A stretch of DNA of 64,000 bases from Patiria miniata. Its lineage: Eukaryota > Echinodermata > Asteroidea > Valvatida > Asterinidae. The DNA lies in the NCBI RefSeq assembly GCF_015706575.1, contig NW_024037050.1:2108001-2172000 (forward strand), written 5' to 3'. Each line of letters opens with the position of its first letter. Position 1 is the stretch's first letter. The notes below the pieces were generated by a model that did no database searches, was not told the origin of the DNA, and was given only the letters and a program-made list of their open reading frames with translations. This document shows positions 21,601 through 32,300 of the stretch, piece by piece. Position numbers and translations under genes: made by a program.

Positions 21601-23930
21601 GTATCATTCAATACTAAGAACTATTGTAAAAATAAAAAAAAATCCTTTTGTATCATTAAAATTTTTGGTCCTATGCCTTGGGTGTTAAGGTTATTCCAGA
21701 TCCACAAAGCTCACCTGTAGACTGAACTCATCTCCACACTCGGCACACATGACGTTCTCCTCCCTCTCATGCAGCATGATATGGGCCTTCAGACTTGCCA
21801 CCCGTGAGAACGTCTTTTGACAGTCTGGACACTCCGGTTTGCCCATGGTGTGCGTGGCCTTGTGCAGCATCAGGTTATACTCCAGGTTGAACGATGACGG
21901 GCACTTGTCGCATCGGTGTGGCTTGTCGCTGGCATGGTTTCGCTCGTGGCGCTTGAGTTGATTCCACCGGCTGAACGTCTGGGAACACGTCGGTACCTCG
22001 CACTGGTAGGGACCAGTGCCTGGGCTCCTGGGGCCCACATTGTCTTCCAGACCTGCAACCAAATCGGTGAATGGTTGACCTACTTAATAGCTTGTATTTT
22101 AACACAGCAGTTAAACGAATGTATTGCATCCTGTACTTCAAATAAATAACTTACACCAACACCAAGATATTAAAAGTACCTTTGGCAATTTACATAATGT
22201 ACCATGCCTAGCCAGACAACTGTATGGAAGGTGATCGCATTTTTCTGTCCCTTAATTCACCAAAAATAAGAAAAGTGTACCCAATAGGGAAATATATTCC
22301 AGCATTAGGCAATATGAAGACAATGGTTTTTAGTTTTCGTCAGGTTGTTTGTCAATTTGAATGCCACATTTCACCTATGCAATGGATTTTTATTGGGTGA
22401 ACAATCGGTCTTAAATCAGTTAGTGAGGTGGTAGTATAAATATATTTTTCACATTATATTTGACCATCCTGTCCTTAAACGGCCCCTTGTGCCTATCTTT
22501 GTCCTTTTCCTTGTATGACTTTCAGCTACAATCGTATTGAAATTGGAGGATTCAGGACTGTTAGGGTTAATGGGCAACATTATTTGTAAAAGAAAAAAAC
22601 ATTAGGTAACTGATGACTTGGAACAGAAAAGAACAAAAACAATGTAAGGCATAAAAAAACAGACTCGAATTCTGGCATCACAACCACTTTCTTTTCTTAA
22701 TGTTTAGGAAATTTGTTTTGGTAAAGCTACAGCCGAGGCTAGGTTGTACCAAATAAGGCATCCCATCCCCACCCACTTCTTTTTTCCTTGCCCACCTCTT
22801 TTTTTTTCTTTTCTTTTTAATTCGTTTGCAATAAAGGCCTATTTTGCAAATATATTGTCAATATATTTTTATTGGTTTCCATCAAAATGGTGTCCTTTTG
22901 ACACAACTGGACACAACTTATTATCAGCAAAGAAAAGAAAACAAGCATGTATATGGGCACAATTAAGGGGGCCCCTTATTCGTAAAAGCCAGGGCAAGAT
23001 TATTTTTGTTTACTCGGCCTAGTTAATTAAACTAAATACCTGAATGATGGTTAGGTTCCAAATATAAAAAAACAACACATTTTAAAAAAAAAGTTATCAA
23101 TCACCCAGTGATTCAGTCTCATTCTCAATTTCCCCTGTTAAAAATTGCTAGGCCCTACGTTTAGTCCTTTTTTATATCTGATTTAAACTGCTCAGTTTAT
23201 TTTTGAAATAATATTGCACAAATGATTGCACAAACTTTAATACAGGCAATGACAGGAAAAACAAATGGTTGACCCATTATTGCCTTGTCACTTGTGCCCG
23301 TCACTCGTGCGTAGTATGTGCACAAACCACAAACCAACGACCGCGCGACCGGTAGGCACATCGCACTGGCGCGGCGCGGCGAGGCCGCGCCGTGAGAGTG
23401 TGCAGACATCCGCAACAATGCCACGGCCATTTTGAACAACGCCTCATGCACCATTATGCACTGTGTATGACTACTTCAAACAAAGGCATGAACTACGTTT
23501 CAAAATCATAAATCACCTCAGTATTTCACCATTCAAAAACACGGAATTCCATAGCATTGTCGACTGCACTTCCCGACGACAAAGATGGTGATTTGATGAA
23601 CTTTTGGACAGTTCACCCTCGCAAGAATATCTTGAAAACATTTGGGACGTGCGTATCGTTCCGCACAAAGACATCGCCGTGACACGCACACAGTACAAGC
23701 CGATGCGAAAAATAATGCATGACCACTACTGTACCTGTTGTTCATGTACAACATAAAAACTAAAACTAGGGACTACATCGCTGTAAGGGCCTAGATTCGT
23801 TGCTACTTTCACGTTTTCCAATCTCATACCGCGGTCGATTTTGACGTTACAATTAGCTTTAATAGTTGAACAACTTACCATCTTGCCCTTCTGGCCGATA
23901 TCTCGGTTTAGGGCCTCTAGGACGAGGCAT
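12435..23930 (-). CDS. ZNF236: ZNF236-like protein, complete, 8 exons, 30 C2H2 zinc fingers
   Basis: A nuclear multi-zinc-finger protein, presumably DNA-binding. Exons on the minus strand are 23879-23930, 21715-22052, 20898-21034, 20032-20165, 15416-19722, 14284-14530, 13178-13312 and 12435-12622. All junctions are GT-AG with consistent phase and total 1845 codons plus TAG. I count 30 C2H2 fingers: nine near the N terminus, sixteen in three or four clusters, and five at the C terminus. Characteristic ZNF236 blocks are present, such as [35 protein letters not shown] and [15 protein letters not shown]. Fingers 4, 26 and 30 are split by introns exactly within the finger, which confirms the joins. 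Long Gln/Ser/Leu-rich linkers separate the clusters (residues of exon 5). The start ATG at 23930 ([17 protein letters not shown]) has AAA before it. The length and finger count equal what I recall for human ZNF236. Confidence 0.92.
13178..13312 (-). CDS. ZNF236: ZNF236 exon 7 (finger 29 and first half of 30)
   Basis: It encodes [16 protein letters not shown] and [11 protein letters not shown]. Acceptor TTTTAG, donor GTATAT, phase 2 in and phase 1 out. Confidence 0.9.
13510..14156. mobile_element. 647-bp near-complete foldback MITE in ZNF236 intron 6
   Basis: Left arm (from CAATATGTCCCCC at 13510) and right arm (ending GGGGGACATACTG at 14156) are inverted copies over roughly 270 bases each. 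Even the centre is inverted (GGATTTGAATCATTTGC against GCAAATGATTCCAATCC). A TA dinucleotide flanks both ends, as expected for Tc1/mariner-type insertion. No transposase. Confidence 0.8.
14284..14530 (-). CDS. ZNF236: ZNF236 exon 6 (fingers 26-28)
   Basis: It starts [16 protein letters not shown], completing finger 26, then [10 protein letters not shown] and [10 protein letters not shown] fingers, and ends HTG before donor GTGATT. The donor is less ideal than its neighbours, but phase and finger spacing support it. Confidence 0.88.
14780..15349. mobile_element. TTAA-flanked MITE, family TTAAAGGGAACATG (copy 1), in ZNF236 intron 5
   Basis: The ends are TTAAAGGGAACATGTAATAG and, inverted, TTAAAGGAAACATGCAGTGG. 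The interior block TTTTTATGCTAATGAAAATG is shared with copy 2 at 26234-26817. Non-coding. Confidence 0.7.
15416..19722 (-). CDS. ZNF236: ZNF236 exon 5 (giant 4.3-kb exon, fingers 7-25)
   Basis: 1435 uninterrupted codons with nineteen complete fingers (7-25) and the start of finger 26 ([10 protein letters not shown]). Fingers 10-13, 14-17, 18-21 and 22-25 form four-finger modules. They alternate between a KKPSDL/TVKST/GSLKVH type and a [23 protein letters not shown] type, so the gene grew by module duplication. Gln-rich linkers lie between modules, with a long one of over 350 residues after finger 25. Acceptor TTTCAG, donor GTGAGT. Confidence 0.95.
20032..20165 (-). CDS. ZNF236: ZNF236 exon 4 (finger 6)
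   Basis: It encodes a basic linker and the finger [21 protein letters not shown], ending HTG with donor GTAAGA. The split Gly codon continues into GEKPYKC of exon 5. Phase agrees at both sides. Confidence 0.9.
20557..20808. mobile_element. TTAA-flanked MITE in ZNF236 intron 3
   Basis: A 252-bp unit with ends TTAATCAGTTCACGCCCGGA and, inverted, TTAACCAGTTTGCGCCGGAT. TTAA lies at both edges. The interior is relatively CpG-rich. Confidence 0.6.
20898..21034 (-). CDS. ZNF236: ZNF236 exon 3 (end of finger 4, finger 5)
   Basis: It begins [10 protein letters not shown], supplying the His pair of finger 4, then [20 protein letters not shown]. Acceptor CCTAACCAG and donor GTATAT. The open frame extends upstream into the intron, but only this acceptor restores the C2H2 spacing. 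Confidence 0.88.
21715..22052 (-). CDS. ZNF236: ZNF236 exon 2 (fingers 1-3 and half of 4)
   Basis: Acceptor TTGCAG and donor GTGAGC, residues 19-130. It encodes fingers starting [14 protein letters not shown] and PECPDC. The Cys pair of finger 4 ([11 protein letters not shown]) is completed in the next exon. Confidence 0.9.
23879..23930 (-). CDS. ZNF236: ZNF236 exon 1 (start codon)
   Basis: ATG at 23930-23928 in the context CCAAAATGC. It encodes [17 protein letters not shown] and one base of the next Gly codon, followed by donor GTAAGT. A basic, proline-rich N terminus precedes the fingers. The 1.8-kb intron 1 (22053-23878) contains a GC-rich patch near 23340-23400 but no exon that I could support. 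Confidence 0.8.
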
Positions 23931-24001
23931 TTTGGAACGATTTATTTGTGAGCGGAACGACGTTGTCAGAAAATGGCGGTAGTCAAACGGCTAACCTCGC
24001 G

Positions 24002-24009
24002 TGACGTCA
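24002..24009. promoter_or_regulatory. CRE/ATF-type site TGACGTCA upstream of ZNF236
   Basis: The palindromic TGACGTCA lies 72 bases upstream of the ZNF236 ATG, with an AAAATGGCGG (YY1-like) word between them at about 23970. No TATA box is seen. The sequence and position suggest a promoter element; occupancy is inferred only. Confidence 0.5.
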
Positions 24010-24515
24010 CGATTAGCACAGTCCCGGATGTTATATCGATGTACTGTACAATAAAAGCTTTCAAATACACCATTTATTATGCCTTGCCGTGCCCACTTTT
24101 GTGCTTTTTAAAATAAATATTTGGCACTTCTGTTCGTGCTCTTCAACAAATTGGATTCTTTTCTTCTCTAACGAACTTTTGTTTTGTATGAGCAACTACC
24201 TTTTAGCGAAGAAACTATGGTCTATTTTGGGTATCTGCAACCCTAAATAAATGAGTTTATTGAGTATACTTTTGCGCCTCCACTATTGCCACTCATTGTT
24301 TTTGTCGGGCGGCATTTAATTCAAAATTAATCAAGTAACTATACATGTAACTAAACATTCGTGGATTTTGTTTTCGCTTAATAGTGTCTCATTTTTAATT
24401 AAACAACCGTTACGGTTATATTGCCAGAAAAAGTAATAATAATTGAAAACATTTCGGGGCGACTCTCAAAAATAGTGCAGACGTAGAGTTCGTATTGCGC
24501 ATGTTGTACCATGTA
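24010..24515. other. Intergenic, ZNF236 upstream region
   Basis: AT-rich and without recognised exons or repeats beyond short runs. Confidence 0.5.
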
Positions 24516-25118
24516 CAGCGTGTCCCAATAAACATTGTGCATGAATTAGAAATTGCTGATTTTCTCAAAAGTTGGTCAGACTAGCTTATCAAATTTATAG
24601 CATTTTCAAGCCTATGGTCTTGTTTATAATTGGTGGAAAAAATCAAGAAAATCCAACAATCTTTGAATTTACGGTAAGACTATGTATTTCTCGACCTGCG
24701 CTGCACAATGCAATGTCCACACTTAGTATTTGCTTGTATACCAATTATTGGGTAAATATTGCATGGCCTTTATGTAAAAAGATTTCATTTGTAAATAAAT
24801 AAAAGGACAAACGGCAAAGCTATAGAAGGGGTTTATTTGATTCATCGAAGATTATTCAAAAGCACGTGGTAACTGCTCTAATTGCAAATTACTCGAGCGT
24901 CAACGTTGTATATACCCTTTTGACGTTCTTTGACGATTCTAATTGTGCAGGAGGAAAATAATATAGCCTTACAAAATCAACGATATCTCTGGTTTGCATT
25001 GATGGATATTCTTGATATTTTCATCAATTATAAACCAGACCATAGGCTTTAAAATAATATAAAATTTGAGTAACCACCTTTTGAGCAAATCGTGCACAAT
25101 GTTTATTGGGACACGCTG
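24516..25118. mobile_element. Mariner-like MITE with perfect 26-bp TIRs
   Basis: The ends are CAGCGTGTCCCAATAAACAT(TGTGCA) and its exact inverse. TA at both flanks (24514-24515, 25119-25120) is the expected mariner target duplication. Inverted similarity continues inward (GCCTATGGTCTTGTTTATAA against TTATAAACCAGACCATAGGC). 603 bases, no transposase. Confidence 0.85.
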
Positions 25119-26233
25119 TATGTACGTCTCCTGTTGTTGTCCCCGCAATCATCTAATTTTTTTTTATGAAAAACTCATTTTTTCGCTTTTGGGCGTTTGC
25201 AATCCCCTTGGGGGAAAAGACTTTTATTTTGGCCTTTGTGCCTCTCAGATGACCAAAAAATAGCCAGATGCCTTCATCATGTGCGTCGCCAGGATTTTGT
25301 TCTAGAGAGGGCAAAGCTCATTAGAAACGTTGAAAAGGTCACCAACTGCGCAAAAATCGAAAAGCAGATGGGGGGGGGGGGGTCGGGGCATGATTTGACA
25401 CTTGGATGCGCTGTTCCTAAACGTTTATATGCGTATTTATTTACAAACACGTTTTAAATTAACATTTACATATTTAATTTGAATCTCTCCTATTCTCTCT
25501 CCTTTTTCTTTTCCCCTTTTCCATTTTTTTTTAAGGGGGGGGGGGGGGGGGGGCAAGCGCGCAAGCGTGCCCTATCCTGGATTTTTACGGTTCCTTACAC
25601 CACTAGATGGCCCCTTGTGCAAATGAATCGGTACGCACCTGTCAATACAATTATGATATCTTCTTGGGAAACGTATTTCATATAATCGTGGGAATCAAAG
25701 GATGGGCTTAAAACCTCTACCTCTAATAATCCAAAAATCCAAAGATCATTGACTGTATTTCGTCCAATTTTTAGAAATGTTCACATACATTTATTGTCTT
25801 TGTAAAATTAAAGCGTTTGGTGACAATTTTATCATCATACCAGTAATAACATTTGTAAGAAAACAGCACTTTCTTTTAAACTTGCAAGATAAAAGATTTA
25901 CGGAAGCACCGTATGACAAATCTCTTTTGTGAGTTCGTGAGGTCGACGGGAACTCAACGTTTACGGATGACAGGATGCTCTGCCCATGCCTAGACGTCAG
26001 GAGACTTGTTACAACAGTTTCATTATTGCAGGTTGTATAATGTATTGGAGACAAACACAAATTGAAAATCAGATTTAATTTGGCGCTCATTCTGCGTTGC
26101 AAAATGTTTTTAAAAGGACAAGCCCTTTTTGTGACTGTCGGACTGTACTTGGCACAAAAGCTCACCATGTCAAACATCACTGAAAACCAAACCTATCCCA
26201 ACGGTTTGCATACAAAAAAGCACTGCTGTATTT
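25119..26233. other. Intergenic with G homopolymers
   Basis: G runs at about 25371-25382 and 25537-25553. No gene or shared repeat was recognised. Confidence 0.5.
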
Positions 26234-26817
26234 TTAAAGGCCGCATGCAGTATTATTTTTTTTTAATTCAGTCACTGAAAATGCACCTGCGTCCAATTTA
26301 CCCTGATTTTCGTTTTTTTCGTTTAACATTTTCAAGGGTATTGTGGTGCCTTTTATTGGTTTTTATGCTAATGAAAATGTCCACACTCATGAGCAAAAGT
26401 GTGATGTCATTTCAGGCAGAAACCTCAATGTTACAGCTACTTCGGCACCAAAAGTTGACAGATTTGTGGATATTTTGCTGTCTTAAAAGCTCTGTTCGTT
26501 GGTGATTGTTGTTGTGTTAGTACATGGCAGAAGCCAGTGAGTAAACTTTTCTCACAGATTTTTCGTGAGCAATTTTTTTGGTTCACAATTTGAACAGAAA
26601 CCCATAAACTGACCGGTATCTTCCTGAAATGACATTACAGCAACAGCGCCCTCAGTTGTACGGAAAAGCATGGAAAAATGTAAATACGTAGAAGTGCACT
26701 TTTCAATTAAATTAACCAAAATGAGACGTCAACTAATTTTCCTACATTTTAGTAGAAAGTTGCACAAAATATGTTCCTTGGAAAACTTAAGTACATGTCT
26801 CCTTTAACACTTGTTAA
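26234..26817. mobile_element. TTAA-flanked MITE, family TTAAAGG (copy 2)
   Basis: The left end is TTAAAGGCCGCATGCAGTAT and the right end, inverted, is TTAAAGGAGACATGTACTTA. It shares the block with ATGCTAATGAAAATGTCCA and TGTGATGTCATT with 14780-15349. Confidence 0.65.
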
Positions 26818-27002
26818 ATTCTTTCCCTGATCAAACCTCATTTTCAGTTTCCCTTATGGGAACAACTTGTCCACCTTCAACTGCCCATCGACCAGAAATA
26901 TCCCAATCCATTAAACTAAAACAATTTTAAATATGTGGCAAGCGAATCTAGTGAGTCCTCAGTGAGTCAGTAGTTGTATTTCATTTGTTCAGGCCCATAT
27001 GC

Positions 27003-27296
27003 TTATGTAAAAAGTAAAGTCTATCAAGAGCCAATATGGCCCATCAGGCCGGTGTTTATCTCCACTTTAAGTGGCATGAAGCGACTGAGAATATTTCTAC
27101 TCCCCCTGGATTGAATGTCAGTCCAATCACAGGTCACTCCCAAGTTAATGCCGGTATCCATTTGTACTCCTGGGTGGAGAGAGGCAAGTGGGGGTGAGAT
27201 GGCTTGCCAAAGGACACAACGTATGACCAGCAGCTGGATTTGAACTCTTGACCCTGTGATCACGAGTCTGGAACCGTAACCACTAGGCCCACACTA
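27003..27296 (-). repeat. tRNA-derived SINE
   Basis: Read on the minus strand it starts CCTAGTGGTTACGG (box A-like), has AGTTCAAATCC (box B-like), then a body with TTTGGCAAGCCATCTC and CACCCAGGAGTACAAATGG. This box A, box B and CACCCAGG-tAAATGG body is a layout common in marine invertebrate SINEs. Confidence 0.65.
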
Positions 27297-27400
27297 TCCA
27301 ATGTTGGATAGGGAGAGTAAAATAAACTGGGACTGGGAACCATCCTACTACCCTCTTGTTGCAAGGCAAAACAACCCCATAAATGGTACACGCATGCACT

Positions 27401-27846
27401 GATTCTCAAATTTAGACAATTTTGACAGATGAGCAATGAACATGGAACAGCAAACGAATCTCTTCGCCCATCCTCCCTGCTAAGATTTAACACCCCCATT
27501 TAGTTTAAGGGCAGTGGATTGAAATTAGGGTGCAGTGTACTACAATGGTTCTTTGGTCAGGTTTTTTTTGGGTAAAACAGGAATTGATTTGATTTTTGCT
27601 CCTCTTGAAATCGATATGATCCCGATTCTCAAATTTAGACAATTTTGACAGATGAGCAATGAACATGGAACAGCAAAACGTAAGTCTCTTCGCCCATCCT
27701 CCCTGCTAAGATTTAACACTCCCATTTAGTTTAAGGGCAGTGGATTGAAATTAGAGTGTAGTGGACCACAATATTCTTTGGTCATTTTTTTGTGTGGCAA
27801 AACAGGAATTAAAGTGATTTTTGCTCCTCTTGGAATTGATATGATC
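27401..27846. repeat. Tandem duplication, two 223-bp units
   Basis: A unit starting GATTCTCAAATTTAGACAAT at 27401 recurs at 27624 with few differences, including the shared TCGCCCATCCTCCCTGC and GGGCAGTGGATTGAAATTAG blocks. Non-coding. Confidence 0.9.
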
Positions 27847-28115
27847 TTGTGCGGCAGGACGTTTGATGTTTGTGGAACTTGGTGCTCTGTTGAGTTGTGC
27901 AACCATGTAAGATATCGATAGACTCTTGTTCTTCCGGCAAAGGATCTACAAATAAAAACCAAAAAACCAAAAAAAGTAGTCTCAAAAATTTAATTTCCTG
28001 AAAAACATAACAATGCACTCCCATTTTGTTTCCCTTTCCTACATCTTGATGTAAACAGGGAGCTTGATTTCTTAAAAACAAACAAAAAACAAACAAACAA
28101 CCCAACATCCAAATG

Positions 28116-28325
28116 TTTCATAAGATGGAATTTGCGTCGGGGAGATGTAAATCAACATAGGTTTTGACCTTCACCACCTTATAAACACTGTATAGTACTC
28201 AGTGTGTTCCCTCCCAAGGGAAAGTTAGAAAAAATCACTCGGATGAGACTCGAACCCATGCCCTCCTGCTTTCTAGTGCAGATGTCCTACCACTCGAACA
28301 CTGAGCTTGCAGGATCGGTTGGCTG
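28116..28325 (-). repeat. tRNA-derived SINE, family A (copy 1, inverted partner)
   Basis: On the minus strand it reads CAGCCAACCGATCCTGCAAG, a tRNA-like head with GGTTCGAGTC box B, a body with ACACACTGAGT, and a tail CAAATTCCATCTTATGAA. Copy 2 starts 42 bases away in the opposite direction. Confidence 0.7.
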
Positions 28326-28367
28326 GTTCGAATCTGATGTAGCAGTGGGTACCACAATTAAACTATT

Positions 28368-28570
28368 CAGCCAACCGATCCTGCAAGCTGGGTGGTCGAG
28401 TGGTAAGACGTCTGCACTAGACAGCAGAAGGTCATGGGTTTGAGTCCCACCTGAGTGATTATTTTCTAACTTTGACTTTCAGAAGGAACTTCCAACTCCT
28501 TTGTTACACTTGGAAGGTAACACACCGAGTATACAGCGTTTTACGTCGGTGAAGGCCAAAACCTAATATT
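28368..28570 (+). repeat. tRNA-derived SINE, family A (copy 2)
   Basis: The same head (CAGCCAACCGATCCTGCAAG), box A-like GTCGAGTGGTAAGACG and box B-like GGTTTGAGTCCC, then a body with ACACACCGAGTATACAG. It is head-to-head with copy 1. The first 22-23 bases of the two heads are exact inverse repeats. Confidence 0.75.
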
Positions 28571-29248
28571 GAAACAATTTTTTTTTAAATTAAACACTGA
28601 ACGTAAAACAGGGCAAGAAAAAATTTCCCTTATCTTAACAAATTCAGCGTTCAAAATGTATCCATTATGACTGCAAGGCAGATGTGAATTAATTCCTGCC
28701 TTTTCTAAGTCTCTGTTGTTATTGTTTCCATTGATGAGAATGTAAAAAATCAGTGTCAGTGATTGTATTCTTTTGAATAGCTGCAAGGTTTCAGACATTG
28801 CCATGTTATCATATCCTCTGCGCTTCCAAAGCCCCCAATCAGGCCCGCCACCCAGTCACAGTTCAGACCCACCCATCCTACAAAAACCCTCCCCCTTCCC
28901 TTTCCCTTGTTGTGTGAAATCCCAAGAGCTCAGTTCTGGTCTCTGAAACGGAGCTTCCACGCTTCACACATTGCAATGTCTGCTCTGGGAATAACACCAC
29001 GACAAAATGAAATGGACTTCCTCATTGGTGCATGATGCAGAGCATGCTGGGACATACGTGGCGGCCATCTTGGTTGCTATGGAAGGGGGCAGAGGTCAAA
29101 CCTTTTACCTCGTCATCATTAACCTTTTAGCTAAATGTTTGCTTGTCTGTTTGTTTTGTGTTAAGATTCATTATACATCAACATAAACCTGTGTTATGAT
29201 TAAAAGCAAAATATTTTACCTATGGAAAGTTTAGAAGTGTGCGAGTTT
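28571..29248. other. NBN 3' flank
   Basis: Presumed 3' UTR and flank of NBN on the minus strand. No canonical minus-strand AATAAA was found close to the stop. Nothing else recognised. Confidence 0.4.
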
Positions 29249-29332
29249 CTAGCGGCGTCGTTTGGAGGGTCTTGGGTCCCAGTCAAACAGTTGATCGGCC
29301 AGATCCTTTTCTTTATGTCGTTTACGTAGTGT
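29249..29332 (-). CDS. NBN: NBN exon 15 (ATM-binding C terminus)
   Basis: Encodes TLRKRHKEKDLADQLFDWDP then RPSKRRR and TAG. Human ends LADDLFRYNPYLKRRR. The FxF/Y ATM-binding core is F-D-W here instead of F-R-Y. Confidence 0.94.
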   Translation of the reverse strand, partial: TLRKRHKEKDLADQLFDWDPRPSKRRR

Positions 29333-32300
29333 CTGGTCACAAGACAAACAAAACCAGGACAAAGAGTTACAATTGAAGTTTTGCATACAAAGAGTATCCT
29401 TTGTTAAGACTTCACAGAATTGTCTTTCTGGGCTTTTGTTCAACATGAGGTTTACGCTTTAAATCCTTCCCATGATGCAATTCACCACCCCCTCACCTCT
29501 CGCTCTCGTTCCATCATCTCCTCTGCTTCTCGGATGTGTCCAATCCCATGATGCTCTAGGTCAGAGCCACCGATGATGCGGGGCATGCTGTGCTGGCCCG
29601 CATAGCTTGCCTAGTAGTTGATGAAATAACGAACAGTCAAGCAGATAAATATTATCACTCATCAGTCAATTAATAATAGTATCAACTTTTTATATGATAT
29701 ATTTGACAAATTTAAAATTAAAAGAAAAAGACAGCATAACACCCAGTGTGCAAGAAGCACTGACCCATTCTTAGTACTTCAAATTTCTTACAGTTGAGAT
29801 TGACTAGATTAGGGTTTGAACCTGCAACCTTCGGATTGCCGTTCCAGTGCTCAATCAAATGAGCCCTGCAGCCCATGATGGCGATTCCCAATTTTGTCAA
29901 TGCCATTGTGTCAACATCGCTCCTGTCAATGTCTTTGTTCAAAAGACATTGACAAAATGGAGAACCGCCAACACAGGGCTGGATAGCTCAGTTGATAGAG
30001 CACCAGAATGGTAATCCAGAGGTCACAGGTTCAAACCCCGCTCAAGTCAATTTCTTTATTCCATTTGTAAAAATTATGATACTGCACCTGGTCAGTTTCC
30101 CTTTGTGGTTTGCTTTAAAAATACTTCACAATAATTTCAAGCAGCAAATCAAGATCCATGTAAAGTGATAGAGGCTAGGCTCTATATTCCTGTAAAATCC
30201 TGCAAAACCTTCTTACCGATTTTTGAGGATATGGGCACATTACAGGGGCGGATCCGGGAATTTTTGAAGGGGGGAGAGTCAGGCCCGTCAAATGTTATGT
30301 CCGATTGTTACGGACGGGCAGAATGTCATCTTTTTATTATAACTATTAGAAAATTGCTGTAAAAAAAGTGTCGGGGGGGGGGGTGTGTTGTGGGGGGGGG
30401 GGGGGGTAATCCGTGCCTGCAGTAACCTTCTGGCTATATTTTTCCCATGAGAAAGCACAGATGCAATTCCGGATGAATTCCTTACCTTTTTGAACTTCTT
30501 GAAGTTGTTGACTCCTTTCCTTCCAGCTGTTGAGCGAGTTCCATTCACCGCAGGTCTCCTGATAGCCAAGGCTACCTGTTCAACCACAGCAACGTCGACG
30601 GGCAGGCTGGGGTCTTGAGGGCTTGTCGGTTCCGACTGTATTTTGACAAATAACAAATTTAATACTGAAAAATTGCATATCTTGTTTAGGTATCCCCATT
30701 AACCCTCCCTTTCTGGCTGATCAAACCCTCCCTCTCAGCAGTCAAAATCAACTGAGCGACTATTTTTAAGATTTGAATGCTCTCTGCCTCCATCAAACTA
30801 GCCTTTTGCCAAGGCCATCATGGCTTAAAGCTGCGAGCGTCAGGAGCGAAGACTAATTCAGCGCGCACGTGAGGTGACTCGCATTTTTTGTTTTTAAATT
30901 TTGTGCCACCATCCGGGGCGCACGCACACGTCCGGGTAGAAGCCACGCGCACCCTAAAATTCTAATGATTGGCTGGAATTTTGCTACTCTTTTGAAAAAC
31001 ATAAGAAATTCTTGACAAGTTGGAAAAGGCCTTGTGGCTTCGCCACTCGCCTGTGTCGTCTCCGGCTCCAGTTGCTTCGTGGCTTCGCCGCTTTGTCTAA
31101 TGCTGACAAGTTAAGCCACGATGGACTTGGCGAGAGGCTACCATCAAGCAGGATTGACTAGCTGTGACTGTTTTGTTAATACAGTCGGCTCCCGTTATAA
31201 CGAGGTCCGATGGACTTTCACAATACTGTCGTTATAGCCGGAACCTCGCTAAAACCGGAGCGCAGTTTTCCCCATTCGTTGTGCACAAGGTACGGTACAT
31301 GTGCATGCGTGTTTTAATCGTGTAACGCACGTCCGAAGACATGAAAAGATGGTCATTTGTTGGTATGTATGTCTGTTAATAATGTATATTAAATATTTAA
31401 CTGATGGTGATGAATAAATGAAATAAATAAAATACCTTTAAGGGAACATTGTTCAATATTTGAGGACCTGAATCCGGAGGAAAAGGCATCATCGCTGAGA
31501 AGAATCAGGCAAGTAGGTCACTCGCACAAATCGTGCCGAGTGACATTTTGCTTTCATTTTGCATTTGCTGGAATCGGGCAAGAGAGGGCGCCAATACATG
31601 CATTACTTCCGGGTTTTAATGACTCCTGATCCTTAGATGCCTTTTGGTTGTTGACTTTTTGGAACAGTTGGGTATTATTGTTTCTGAAGGGATTCTTTGA
31701 AATTGTAATTATTTTGGTTAACTATAGCGCACATTCGTGCCAAGTGACATTTTGCTTTCGTTTTGCATTTGCTGGAATCGGGCAAGAGAGGGCGCTAATA
31801 TTACTTCCTTGTTTAAGTGTCTCCATGTGTAATTTCGCAGCAATTGGTGATTATTGTTTGTCGGGAGGGATTCTTTTAAGATAATAATAATAAATAAACA
31901 AAAGTAATAATTTTGGATTAAAATTTGTACAATGTATATGTGGTGGGGCGTTTGAAGATCTTGGAAACCTGTTTTCATTGGGATTGTTTTTTCGGCGGGG
32001 CCGGAGGGGTTCTTAATTTGTTTAAGATTTGTATTTTTTTATTCTTCGGATTCTTTTTTGGGGGAGGGAACCACGGTATGTTTTAAACTTTATTTTTTTA
32101 AGACAGACTGAATTATCTCTTTTTGGAAGTTGTGGTGGCTCTGAAAAGAGCCGTTTGTTTTGGGATGCTGTGTTCTTTACTTCGTATTTTTTTTTATAGC
32201 CACAAGCCAACAATAGGGAGCAATTACGCACCCGATGTTCGGGCGGTAGTACTAAAGGCTATTCCTTACAATGTTAACACTTAACTCCTGAGCACCCCCT

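Noticed and set aside
23330-23410. GC-rich patch in ZNF236 intron 1 as an extra exon or CpG-island promoter
   Set aside because: It is mostly a short GCGCGGC palindrome. No splice-phase-compatible exon was found, and exon 1 joins exon 2 in phase without it.
29975-30047. tRNA gene (GGT-like anticodon position)
   Set aside because: Box A and box B are present but the anticodon stem does not pair, and an inverted partner exists next to it. It is a SINE head.
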